From Eucalyptus grandis (Eukaryota; Streptophyta; Magnoliopsida; Myrtales; Myrtaceae): 64,000 nt of DNA. Location: positions 60,595,278 through 60,659,277 of the forward strand of contig NC_052616.1 of the NCBI RefSeq assembly GCF_016545825.1. The letters run 5' to 3'. Below are positions 46,420 through 58,600 of this stretch, in pieces (position 1 is the stretch's first letter; every line of letters begins with the position of its first letter). The notes under the pieces are model-generated. The model saw nothing but the letters and a program-made list of their open reading frames with translations. It was not told where the DNA came from and searched no databases. The position numbers and the translations under genes were made by a program.

Positions 46420-47272
46420 TTGAGCTTTGATTTTAACCGTTTGCTTGCAACCGAACATGAAATTCGAGCCTTGGATGTTATGACTATGTCTCTTTATATT
46501 CTCAGGTATGCTGCAGATTAGGCTCCATATAAACGTGCTAGGATCAAAATACAAACAATAAACACGATCCTTCTTCCATTCCTGAACATGATTCGACGCT
46601 GAAATCAAGTTCGTGAATGATATTAAGCTTTGAAAATAGACCATTTCGCCTGAGATAGAGACTTTTTAAAGCTCGGGTCTTTCCTATATATGGTAGCTTT
46701 TCACTAATTTAAGCTTTATCATAGTCCCACTCCACCTTTGTACTTGACAAACATTACTGCTATATCTTTGCAAACGAAGATGCTGAGAGTTCAGAGACAT
46801 TCGCTTAAGTACAAAAATCGGTATGTCTGTAGGCCTCTGTCATACCCAAGAACAGATCAACACTTGAAATCGATGTAAGATGAATACCGGCTGCCTATAA
46901 TCCGATCGAACCTGTGAAAATGGCAATTTTTATATAATCAATCAGTCCTTCAAAGAAATTCCCTTGTAACTCAGTACTCTTTTTGCGTACTTAATGCCAA
47001 TGCAGTGCTTAATCCTCCCAAATGTATGATAACCTTCATTATTCATGTCAAGGGTAGGGATATTGATTCGGATGAAACCAGAAACCTTCGACACCCTCGG
47101 AGCCGTGACTCTGTAAATAGTTCACTTTTCTCCGGCGTGGAATTTCAGTGATTTCGGGATCTTGCAAAGTGGTGTCTCATTGCATGAATCTGCTTCAAAA
47201 AGTGGAAACCAAAAGAAAGATTGTTCATCTGGCTTTGGATGATCGGGAAAAGGGAAAAAAAGGCAAGTAACC
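46420..47272. other. Intergenic, no gene recognised
   Basis: FPS 3' flank with no coding sequence or repeat that I recognise. Confidence 0.5.
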
Positions 47273-47611
47273 AACTCTTTGAACCTACACTTCTTTTATC
47301 TGATTGTCGGTTGCTAGTGGATAGTCTACTGTCGCCCTCTACTTTAAATTGTCCAGTGCAACCCCTTGTGGATTGGGCCTAGAGACTATTTCGGGTCTTT
47401 CTTTAGCTCACTACAGTAGGAATTCTAATCGGGTTGCTGACTGGGTTGCAAAAGCCCGGCGTTTTGATTTTCTTCCTAACAACTGGGTTTTTAATCCCCC
47501 TTTGCTCTTTTGGATCTTCTTTGTACTGATGCTCATACTGTATTGCCTTTGACTAATATCTAATAATATCAGCTTTGTTTCTCGTCAAAAAAAAAACTCT
47601 TTGAACCTACA
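47273..47611 (+). mobile_element. 5'-truncated L1-type LINE with target-site duplications
   Basis: The 17-bp direct repeat AACTCTTTGAACCTACA flanks it (47273-47289 and 47595-47611, the first two A's shared with the poly(A)). The insert of about 305 bp encodes the end of an RNase H-like domain (HYSRNSNRVADWVAKA, about 47400-47460). It closes with a 3' tail 'GCTTTGTTTCTCGTC' and a poly(A) run, as in plant L1 elements. Extreme 5' truncation leaves it immobile. Confidence 0.88.
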
Positions 47612-49283
47612 GGAAAGAGAAAAGGGAGAAAGAGTTGGGGACTAATTGATAGTCAGGGAACAAAGGTACACTGCCTTTTTCAATGGCAAACTGGCATCAA
47701 TCTTACACCGACATCTTGGGCTCGAAATCAATTATCCCACTGCCCAATAACTACACGGACAGCGACGCCCAACGACCTGGAATTGCTTTAGCACCAGAGG
47801 GCCCGACAACGTCATGTGATCATCCATTTCGAGCCTGCTATTGAAAAGACATCTCTATCTTTATGCCCTTTTGTTACAAGGCCACAACTTGCTGTTGGGA
47901 AAATATGTCCTCGTGAAAAATTACAAAAATGAACAAACATAACTTTTCAAAATTGCCAACAAAGGCATCCATTCGGAAGAAGTTGAAAAAATAAACAAAT
48001 ACAACTCTTCGGGAAATGTTGCAAATTGAACAAGTATCTTTTCCAAAGGTTGTCTTGAAAAGACACGAACAAAAATTCAGAATAATTAAAAATAATAACA
48101 TTATTATTTAAAAATAAAATTTCGAGAGTATCTTTTTCAAAATTTGTCTTAAAAAGATACAAACAAAAATTCAGAATAATTAAAAATAATAATATTATTT
48201 TAATAAATAAAATTTCAATTGTTTTTTTAATTTCTTAAAATTCTCAAGAAACAAAAACAACCACAAAAGAAAAAAAGAAAAATAACAGAGGATTAGTGCT
48301 AATTAAAAGGTGGGCGCGCAAGCGTGCGCTTAATAATCGCGCACTTGCGTGTGGGTATGGTAGAGTTTAGCCCTCACCCAATCATTTCTTTAAATACTAT
48401 AAAAAACTTAATACTTATTAATTGGTTCACTTCCTCTCACTTTTCTTACGTAGGACAATAAAATATGTTTGTTTTTACAACAAACTTCCAACACTTGCTA
48501 CTAACTTTCCATGTTTTGAATGGAAATTGTCCCTTTTGTTGGATTGTTGACAATGGTAGAAGTCTCTCAACCAATTATCAACTTCCGTTATTTTTTGCTG
48601 TTCTTCCCTTTTCCATTCTGTCAAAACATACACTTGTCCGTATCTACTTTTGTTAAAAAAAATAGCGCTTTGGGATTCGAGAAAAGGGCTGAGGCAGGTG
48701 ATGCTGGAGGTTCCGAGCAATTTTGGGACACTCGTTTTTTAATGACTTTATTATAGGTGGGGCTGCTTTCCATTTTCAATCATGTCTGGACTTCGTGGTG
48801 GTCCTCATCTGTCCTATATGGATTCCCGTGCCTTATAAGTTATAATATGCTTATGTTGACTTGACTCAAAAGGGTGATGAAGCTTCTGCGAGTTGGTCCA
48901 TTTCCACCATAGTTCTGTTGACTTGACAAACGAGCTGTAGGATTGATTTCTACGCTTTAAACTTTTTTGTTTTCAAACATGCTGCAGCTCTCGAAATTTG
49001 CCATTTTCGTATCGAAAATATCATAACTATGTTTGTGTAAGTTGTGTCGACCGACATCGAGGCTCGACAATTGGTACTAAGCAAGCCAAAATGCGAGTTA
49101 AGCATTTCCCGTCATGTCATATTTCGGTTTCCTTTTTCTGTATTTTTCGTGTTTGGCCCTTTGTCATGAGCAAGATTGGGACTTTGATGATCACGGATAA
49201 CCTGTGTGGGGTCCAGAGTTGTGGAAGTAATGGCGTGTCTTTCTTTCCATGGATCATTCTCAAGAGTGGCACACCAAATAGTA
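47612..49283. other. AT-rich intergenic DNA, no gene recognised
   Basis: Contains a short GC-rich imperfect palindrome at about 48311-48355 and a tandem 'CTTTTTCAAAATTTGTCTT' repeat near 48040-48170. No convincing coding sequence. Confidence 0.5.
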
Positions 49284-50034
49284 AAAAAAATTACAAAAAG
49301 TCTTAAACTTATTACAATTATATCAGTTCAATTTTAAACTTTTTTTTTAATGATTGATTGACTCTTGAACTTTTTACATTTATGCCAATTTAATTTATCC
49401 GATCAATTTTCGAAAATTTCTAACATGAATGTTGACAAATTTACGTGGTGCAACCGCATTGACGTAGATAATTTTTAATAATATTTTAATATATTTTTCA
49501 AATTTATTTACTTATTTATTTTTCTTTTCTTTCTTTCCTCCTCTAGTTGGTTGCTAGATCATTGGTGAAGCTTGCCTCTAATGGCCACTAAAAAGGGTGA
49601 GCCTCGCTTGCCCTTGGCAATGGGAGGCCTTGCCGTCATTGGGCTAGGCTGACACTTTGCCAAGGGCGAGAAAGGCTCACCTTGCCAAAGGCTAGTGGGG
49701 GTGAGCTTCACCATAGGTCAATGAGGTCAATCTTGCCAACCCGTGGTTCTAGTTGAGGTCTGTCGACCTGCTAGAAAAAGAACTAAAAAGAATGCAAAGA
49801 AATGAAAAGAATAAATAAATAATAATAAAATATTATTAAAAATTATTAATATCAAGACTGCACATGCGACGTAGGACAGTTGGTGTTTATGTTAACGATT
49901 TCCAGGCTAAAATGGGCTAGATAGACCGAATTAATATAAATGCAAAATGTTTAAGACTCAATTAGCAAAAAAAATAAAAAAGTTTAAAATTGAATTGATA
50001 CAATCAATAGATTTATGACATTTTTCATAATTTT
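49284..50034. mobile_element. Long-TIR MITE with GC-rich core
   Basis: Outer ~120 bp on each side are imperfect inverted repeats: 'TTCAATTTTAAACTTTTTTT' on the left answers 'AAAAAGTTTAAAATTGAATT' on the right. The core at about 49545-49760 is rich in 'GGTGAGCCTCGC' and 'CTTGCC' words. Same general plan as 6430-6939. A clear target duplication is not visible. Non-coding. Confidence 0.6.
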
Positions 50035-50379
50035 CTTGCACATCGTTCTATTATTTACCACTTGCAAGTCATGTTTAGCTTGGGTGTCTAGTACCTCGTG
50101 TGGGCATAGTACTTGGTCTCAATTTGCAATGACCTTATCGCAAGAACGACCTCCCAATCAGTTTTTGGAGAAGAGTATTCTTCCCCACTTCATCGATCTT
50201 CGACAAAGATATACATGACATTCTCAGACTCCCGCCACGATTGTTTCGACCCCACTCCGCCAAATCTAATTGTATCCTCCCCTCTGCATCTCCCCATTTT
50301 CACAAGTACAAACCCAAGGCTTCACCTTTTCGGTAAGAGAGGAATTCAAACCGTGACTAAAATGAGTCGTGTCCAACAA

Positions 50380-52520
50380 GGCAGATGGCAGATGGTACCG
50401 TAGATTGTTATTGAACTTTGGCTACTAGTGGAAGACTTTACCTGCGAGTACGACGTTGATTGTGATGAGACGTTTGCTCCTATTGCTGGTCTTACTTCTC
50501 ATCGCATTCTTCTTGTTGATTGCTGGTCTTCTCATCGCATTCTTCTTGTTGTTGTTGCTATTAGCGTTGGCCTCTATTTTCAATAAATATTAAAGACGCG
50601 TTTGTTTGTATTAAAAAAAGTGTTACGGAAAAAAAAAAAAAAAAGCTATTTACGTTCCGGGAAATAATTTTTATTTGGTTTAGAACTTATTCTAAATAAA
50701 AAATAAATAAAACACGTTTGGTAAATTTATTATTTTTTTGTTTATTTTAATTTTTAATTTTTTAATTTTTTTTTTTTATTTTTTTTTTTGGCTGGTCGCC
50801 GGCCTCGGTCATGGCCGGCGATCGGCCATGGCCGGCGGCCTCACCCGGCCACGGCGAGGCTCGTCGTGGTTGGGCACCTCGCCTTGCCTTGGCTACGAGG
50901 AGGCTTAGCCCGTTTGATGAGGTCGAGCTTGAGCTCACCGAGCGAGCCTCGCCGGGCGGCGACGCTCGATCCCTGATAGCAACCCTTCGGTGAGGCCGAG
51001 CTCGCCGACCATGGCGGCGGCGATCGGCCAAAGAAAAAAGAAGAAAAAAAGAAGAAGAAAAAAAAGAGAAGAAAAGAGATGAGAGAGAAAATTTGTTATT
51101 CAAAAGTGTTTTTAGAACAAAAAAAATAATTTTTTTTTGTTTCTTATTTCTGTTCTAATTTTGTTCCCGGAACAAAAAAATAGATTTTGAACAAAAATGC
51201 AAATAAACACGTTTCTGTTCTTTTTTTGTTCCCAGGAGCAAAAAAAAAGAAAATCTGTTCATGAATAAAATTTTAAAACGCAACCATGCACGCCCTAAAA
51301 ATGCATTTCTCAATGGCGCTCTCATAGAGGAAATTTATATGGTATCTCCTCTTGGGTATACTCATTCATCTAACAAATTATTTGGGCATTGTATGGGTTA
51401 AAGTATCTCTCTGTACATGGTGTTCCAAATTTAGCTTAACCATGAAATTTCTTTGTTTTGAATCCAATCTTTATGACTATGCTCTCTTTGTTCGATGCAC
51501 ATATCATGGGTGCACTATGCTACTTTTATGTGTTGATGATATGGTTATTATTGGTGATGACTATATTTGCATTACAAAACTCGAGTAGTATTTAAGTCAA
51601 TAATTCAAAATGTAAAATCTTGGTCGACTCAGCTATTTTCTAGGCTTGCAGGTTGCGTTTAATGCTTCTAATTATTGGATCTCTCAAGCAAAATGTGCCA
51701 CTGATCTTATCTCTTAAGTTGGTCTCACTAATAACAAGATCATTCTCACTTCCATTGAATCGAATGTTGAATTCACTAACAAGGATGAAACTCTTCTTCC
51801 AAATCTTATATTTTGTTGGTAGTGGGTTGACAATCTTATATATCTCACTATTGCTCATCTTGATAATTGTTTATGTTGTTCACGTTGTAAGTCAGTACAT
51901 GACCGCATCTTATCTTACTCATTTTGCTGCAATCTTTTGAATTATTCATTATGTCAAAGGTATGTTATTTCATGATCTTTACTTTTTTGTTCATTTTACT
52001 TTGGAATTGACAGCTTATTCTAACTCTAGACTAGTGACTTTTATGATTGTCGCTCCACTATGGGCTATCGTTCTTTTTGGGTAACTCACTTATATCATGG
52101 CATAGCAAGAAATAGGCTAATGTTGCTCGCTCTAGTACAAAAACAGAATATGATGCTCTTGTTGATACGGCATTGAAGTTACTGTGGTTGTGGTGGGTCC
52201 TCGAATATGTGTGAGTGCGTTATCATAGCGGAACAACCATTTATTGGAACAACTTAAGTGCCACGCGAATTACTTACAATGATACTTTCCATAAACATAC
52301 CAAACACATCGAAATAGATGGCCATTTAATCCAATATCATGTTTTTTCCTAGCACCATTTGACTCGTTTCTATTTCATAAGTTGAATAGAATATTAATAT
52401 TTTCACCGAGACACATTCATCTAGATGCTTTTTTGGATTTATTCTCCAAACTCAAGTTGATACTTTTCAAATCATCTCGAGTGAATTTGAGTTTGAGAGG
52501 ATATTAGAGATATATTTAAA
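50380..52520 (+). mobile_element. Decayed Ty1/copia retrotransposon, interrupted by a MITE
   Basis: Pieces of the copia reverse transcriptase and RNase H appear in order but in several frames with stops: 'CDETFAPIAGLTSHRILL' (about 50460-50515), then after the MITE 'NAFLNGALIEEIYM' (about 51300-51345), 'LLLCVDDMVIIGDD' (about 51520-51565), 'NLGRLSYFLGLQV' (51620-51655), an RNase H segment with 'STKTEYDALVDTALKLL' (about 52130-52185) and a terminal 'NDTFHKHTKHIEIDGHLI' (about 52280-52335). The catalytic YVDD box is CVDD here. No gag, protease or complete LTR is visible. Decay is heavy. Confidence 0.85.
50594..51295. mobile_element. Tourist-like (PIF/Harbinger) MITE, copy 3, nested in copia
   Basis: 702 bp flanked by TAA (50591-50593 and 51296-51298). 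Ends AGACGCGTTTG.. and ..CATGCACGCCC. It interrupts the copia reverse transcriptase codons just before NAFLNG, so it is younger than the retroelement. GC-rich core at about 50790-51025 with 'GCCGGC' words, flanked by T- and A-rich sides. No transposase. Confidence 0.85.
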
Positions 52521-52531
52521 GATATATAGGC

Positions 52532-53536
52532 TAGGGGGTAAATGGCGATCTAGGGTCGACCACGGATCGACCACTGGATCGGCCCAACCCCGGTCTGCCC
52601 TGGTTCGGTTCCCAGGGGCCAGGTCGGTTGGCCCCGAAATTCCGGACCAACATTGTGCGGAGTTGGTCCCGGTCCCAAGAGTTTTGGTCGGTCAACCTTA
52701 GACCAACCCCGTATATTATATTATTTATAATTCTTTTATATATTCAAACCTAAGTAAAATGTCATTTATATTATATTATATTGAGATGTTTTATCAATAG
52801 CACTAATAGTAATTTCAATTTAAAACTTTTATTGAGTATTAATTATGTGTCGTTTGTTTTGTTTTCGGGTATTTAGAAGTTCAAGTGAATTAACAAGATG
52901 TGAAGTTATATATTCATGGATTATATTAAGTATTTTGAACTTTTTATGATTTAATTATATTTTACTAATGAATTTCAGCTACACTTTGCTTTTCAATTTG
53001 TGTCAAATGGTAGAAGTTTTTGAAAAGTAGAGTAGTATTGCAGTTGCTACGGTGATTTGCTAGTCAAGTGGTGTGAAGCTCATTTTTTGGTTAAGTGGAC
53101 TCTAGATGATCAAATGCAGGAAAACGCTTTTGCATATGGTGTTGTGAATATTAAAGATAGGTGATTACAAGAACTTTCCATCTTGTTCCATATCTCAATG
53201 AGCGAGAGCGGTTAGCGGCACGAAATTTATATTATTGTGTTATCTTAAATTTGCTAAATATGTATTGGTATTTATAGTTTAGTTGCACAATGCCGCATTG
53301 TCGATGGATGTGTAATTTGAATTTATAGGTTTGCTTTTTAGGGAGTATAAAAAATAAGACGAAAAATTTATTGATCGGTCCGAAGTTAACTGCAACCTGA
53401 CCGAACCCATTTAGCAAGCTTGTGTCGGTTTAGTCCTGTTTCAATAAGGTCGGTTACTGGTTAAAATCGAGGGCCGACACCGTACGTGTGGGTTAGGGTT
53501 AGGGGTGGTGGGACCAACCCACCATGCTCACCCCTA
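52532..53536. mobile_element. hAT-like non-autonomous element
   Basis: Starts TAGGGGGTAAATGG and ends CCATGCTCACCCCTA, an imperfect inverted repeat of the hAT type. 'CGGTC', 'GGTCGG' and 'GGACCAACC' words cluster at both ends, and the middle is AT-rich. Octamers on the two sides match poorly, so the target duplication is eroded or the ends are slightly misplaced. No coding sequence. Confidence 0.5.
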
Positions 53537-54487
53537 TATGCAACGATTCTTTATATGGTGATTTTGTAAATGTCATATTTAAATTGACCAATTCAATCAA
53601 CTCAGATCCCAATACATGAGATCTTAAAAAAGAATCACCGGCACTTTGAAAGTACTCCCATCTTCAAACCTTCGTGGCTGATGACGATGAATGGATGGTC
53701 GGTCAAACGTTTGACGTTAGAAAGGCGAGGGATGTCTTCGTGTGAAAAGAACGCTCCCCAAACGTGGCCAGCAATGGTGAGCTCAGGTGACTTAAAAAAC
53801 AATTTAACGAAAGTCAAAAAGTCCACCAAAACACGCGCAGTTTCGAGTCGGATAACAAAAAGGGGAGGAGGGAAGGGGTGGGCAGGCGAATTGGAAAAGT
53901 CTGCCTCCCTTTTCCTTAATTCCTCCTTTTGCTTCCGAGTCCAAACGCCTCCAATCCGTTCCGTTTCTGGGTCATCCTTGTTCTTGAATTTTCGTCCATT
54001 CATCTCCTCCCGCAACTCCAATTCTTGGTTTTTTATTTTTTTCTTCGTTGGTTCTTGTCGGCGTTAGATTTTCTTGATCTGATCCGTGATGGGTTGTTGT
54101 TGTTGGTGTCGGCGAATCGAGCCGTGTCTGACCATCTCTTGATTCTTTCCCCTCGGTGCTGATCGTTGGGTTCGTGCCGCATTGCGCGTTCGTTGTCGGC
54201 GTCGGTCGTGGGTCGATCGCTCTGAGGTTGCTGTCCCTTTCTTGGAGCTCATTTCGGGTGATGTAAAAAGTTAATGCCATTAAATGACTCAATCCGCGTA
54301 ACTTACGTGTTTCCTCACTATTTGTTGACTCCATCGTTGCCGCTGGATCACTTGTTCGTATCGAGTATTTGGGTAGAGACAAGTTTCGTTTTTTCTTCTT
54401 GATTCTTTCTGGGTTGCGGGGGAGCCTGCTGGTCTGGAGCCAGAGCAATTCTGGGTCTCGAGTCGAATTCAAAATTTGGCATCAGCT
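53537..54487 (+). promoter_or_regulatory. Upstream and 5'UTR region of the C2-GRAM gene
   Basis: Non-coding stretch directly before the C2-GRAM start codon; pyrimidine-rich and CT/GT-rich from about 53890, as in plant leaders. Overlapping frames on both strands (for example 53972-54472 on minus) have no recognisable domain. The transcription start cannot be fixed by eye. Confidence 0.4.
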
Positions 54488-55624
54488 ATGAAGCTCTATG
54501 TGCGTGTGATTGAAGCTAGAAGCATACCGGCGATGGATCTAAACGGGTTTAGTGATCCGTACGTTCGGCTTCAGCTGGGGAGGCACAGGTTCAGGACGAA
54601 AGTAGTAAAGAAGAGCTTGCACCCGAGTTGGGGAGAGGAATTTAGCTTCAAGGTTGATGATTTGAAGGATGAGCTTGTGCTCACTGTTTTGGATGAGGAC
54701 AGGTACTTCAATGACGATTTCATTGGGCAGCTGAAGATCCCGGTTTCACGCGTGTTTGATGCTGATAACGGCTCTCTTGGCACCGCGTGGTATAGTCTGC
54801 AACCAAAGAATAAGAAGTCCAAGAATAAGGAATGCGGTGCGTATCGTTGAGTTTCATTAGAATGTTTGATGTTAATTGTAGCTTATTTGAGTGGCTTTTT
54901 GATCACCCCTTCAGATGTTAATTGAGGCATCTTTTGAACATGCTGAAGATATGTTGCTGTCTTTAGGTTAGGTGAGTGAACAATATCAGTCGGATAATTG
55001 GGGTTTAAGTTGTGTGGTTACTATCCTTAGACAGTGCTTACTGCCTAATAGTGGCTTTCACTTTGCTATGCATCTTTGCATTTGAACTTCCAACTAACTC
55101 AGTCTAATTTGTTGACTCTATCTGTTATGCCTGACTAATTGAAACCTTGTATTTGGTTATGGACTTCATAAAAAATGCACGTCAAAAATAGACTCGAACC
55201 AGTTTGTGATGCCAAGTGCAAAAAGCAATAATATAAGATGCTTAAAAATTGTAATCTGCATTGGGAGCAGTGTGGGCTCGCTAGTCAGACCATGAATTCG
55301 ATAAAATCTTTTAACAAAATTGTTCAATGTCAGCAAATTTAACTGAATTCAGGTTGTAGGTTGGTGACAGTGCAAGGGCTGTTGCACAAAATGTACTTTT
55401 AAGTAATTGCCCCATAGATCCTATATCTATTTATATGAAGAAGAAATCAAATATTTTTCGCAAGATAAAAGTAGCCCTTCTAATGCTGAGACAAAATCAA
55501 CTGATTCAGAGTATCGCCAATCAATGAAATCTTGTCCAGGTGCTTTGCGCTTTTCCTCGTTCTTCACTAGCATCTAGATGGCGGTGCACCTGTTCTTTAA
55601 TATCTTGATCACAGAATGAATGCC

Positions 55625-55656
<32 letters not shown>

Positions 55657-58600
55657 ATGTCACAAGACTTTGGGTACCTGGCCATGCACTTTCCATGTCA
55701 AATTTACAGAATATATTACACTTTAGAGAACTCATTTTACAGATTATTTCCTGTACTGTTAGAGTGAGATGCTTTTACTTTTCTCAGTTGTAATTTAATA
55801 TGAATTGTTATATGTATTTGCACGGTCTCTATGTGCACCTTTAATTGCCTGGTTAGATCTTGAATGTTTTTGTTCACCGTATTCTTGTTTAAGTTTTTTT
55901 ATGAATGTCACAACATTTAGTTTTTAAGTACCATTTGAAAGTTCGTGAAATCTTAAGATTTTTACGATTTGATTTTATGGACCTTTTAGTTAGAACCACG
56001 GAAGCATTTGTGGGGATATTTATTGCATGTTCCAGTAGATAAATTTTGTAAAATTATTTGAATATTGAGAAAAAGAATGGCGACTCACTTCTTTGCACCC
56101 CCTCCTTTTCTTTTCTGGCAGGTGAAATACAGCTAGCTATATATTTCTCAGAAAGCAGCGCATTCTCGGAGATGAATGGCAATGACGGAGAAGTTGTCCC
56201 TGTCTTGAAAAGGCATGCAGACTTGATGGGCGAATCACCGGCAGCATCTCTTGGTAGCTCACCAAGTGCCTCACCCATGCGAGACGAATTTTCGTCCTCA
56301 AAGGAAGAAAAGTCCTATTCTCAGAAAACTTTTGCAGGTCGTCTTGCACAGATGTTTAACAAGAGTACAGACACATCATCAGTTGCCTCTAATAAAGGCA
56401 TTGACTTGCCGGAGCTACCTGAAGCTTCTGGGCCTGAATCTTCTGACAGCCAAGATGATGACCAGTTTTCCTCTGGTTCTTTTGAAGAGTTGATTAAAAT
56501 AATGGAGTCTCGAGAGCAAGAAGGCGAAACTCCAAGCAATTTACCAGGAGGAGTGCTTTTGGACCATCTATGCATCATTGCACCATCTGAACTGAATACA
56601 TTGCTTTTTTCATCCGATTCCCCTTTTTTTAAATCATTGAGTGATCTTCAAGGAACAACAGAACTGCAACTTGGGCAGTGGAAGTTTGAGAATGGTGCAG
56701 AGACCTTGAAGAGAGTGATTTCCTACATTAAGGCGGCAACAAAATTGATCAAGGCCGTCAAAGCCACTGAGGAGCAGACTTACTTGAAGGCTGACGGAAA
56801 GGTTTATGCTGTTTTAGCAAGTGTAAGCACTCCGGATGTCATGTATGGGAGTACCTTCAAAATTGAGTTGCTCTATTGCATTACCCATGGCCCTGAGCTG
56901 CCATCAGGAGAACAATCCTCACGATTGGTGATATCTTGGCGGATGAATTTTCTGCAGAATACGATGATGAAAGGTATGATAGAAAGTGGAGTTCGGCAGG
57001 GTCTCAAGGACAGTTTTGAGCAGTATGCTAGCTTACTTAATCAGACTGTTAAGCCGGTGGATTCAAAGGACATCGGGTCCAACAAGGAGCAGATATTGGC
57101 CTCTTTGCAGGCAGAGCCTCAATCAGATTGGAAGCTCGCTGTGCAATACTTTGCCAATTTTACGGTGCTATCTACTTTTGTCATGGGATTGTATGTGCTT
57201 GTTCACCTATGGCTTGCCACACCAAGTCCAATTCATGGGCTGGAGTTTGTTGGGCTAGATTTGCCTGATTCAATTGGTGAAGTCATTGTGTGTGGTATGC
57301 TGGTTCTCCAAGCTGAGCGAGTATTGGGGTTTATTTCGCGCTTCATGCAGGCCAGAATGCAGAAAGGTAATACCTGTATGCAGCGTCCCTTCCATGTAAT
57401 TGCGGTCTTCTAGTTTGTGGTAAATGGGAGTCTCCCGTGGAGTATTTTGAATGAGGCTCTGAGATTTATATTGCTACTGTGTTGATCTTCATGTATAGCT
57501 CTATGCTAGCTTTTTGTTTGACTCTTAAAAATACATGGTTGTGATGCTTGCTCATGTATTCTATCTTTCAAGGGAACTGTAAGCTTGGAATTCCTTGCTA
57601 TTGACCAACTCTCCAGAAATTGTGTGTAAATTTAGGTGGACTTTTCTGCTGCGAAATCTAAATTCTCTGCTATCCTTTCAACTCTAGGTAGCGATCATGG
57701 AGTCAAAGCTCAAGGTGATGGATGGTTGCTAACCGTTGCTTTGATTGAAGGAAGTAGCATAGCAGCTGTTGACTCGAGTGCTTTGTCTGACCCATATGTG
57801 GTCTTTACCTGTAATGGCAAGACAAGAACGAGTTCAATAAAGTTTCAGAAAACTGATCCTCTGTGGAATGGTGAGTTCTGTAGAATCCTTCATCTTCATT
57901 AAATTAGCATCTTCAGTAGAGCTAGTAGTTTCATTGTGCATATTTGCTGAACTGCAGATAATTTATCTTACTTTTTGCTAGACACCAATCTCCATTGCAT
58001 TGATGTTGCTTTGGCCCTCTGGATTGTGCAGAAATATTTGAATTTGATGCCATGGAGGATCCTCCTTCCATGCTAGATGTGGAGGTTTTCGATTTTGATG
58101 GACCTTTTGATGAAGCTACATCTTTAGGACATGCCGAAGTCAATTTTGTGAGGAACAACATATCAGACCTAGCTGATGTGTGGGTTACTCTTCATGGAAA
58201 GCTAGCTCAAGCATGCCAGTCTAAGCTGCACTTGAGGATCTTCTTAGACAATACAAAAGGTAGCAATGTGGCGAAAGAGTATATATCTAAGATGGAGAAA
58301 GAGGTGGGAAAGAAGGTAAATCACCAGTTTCCTACTTCTCTTGGGACAATTGTTATGTGGGTCTTATTTATCTCTGTATGCTATAGTCGTACTAACAGCA
58401 TAATTATTGTGATTATGAATGATGCAGATAAATATAAGGTCTCCACAGACAAATTCCGCTTTCCAGAAGCTTTTTGCTCTTCCACCTGAGGAATTTCTCA
58501 TCAATGATTTCACTTGTCACTTGAAACGCAAAATGCCTCTCCAGGTGCTTGTTAAGCTATTTTGTCATTTGATATTAATACATCCACACTGGCTGTATTT

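Noticed and set aside
53635..54472. Frames of 128-166 codons on both strands before the C2-GRAM start
   Set aside because: No recognisable domain; they overlap each other and occupy the probable promoter and leader.
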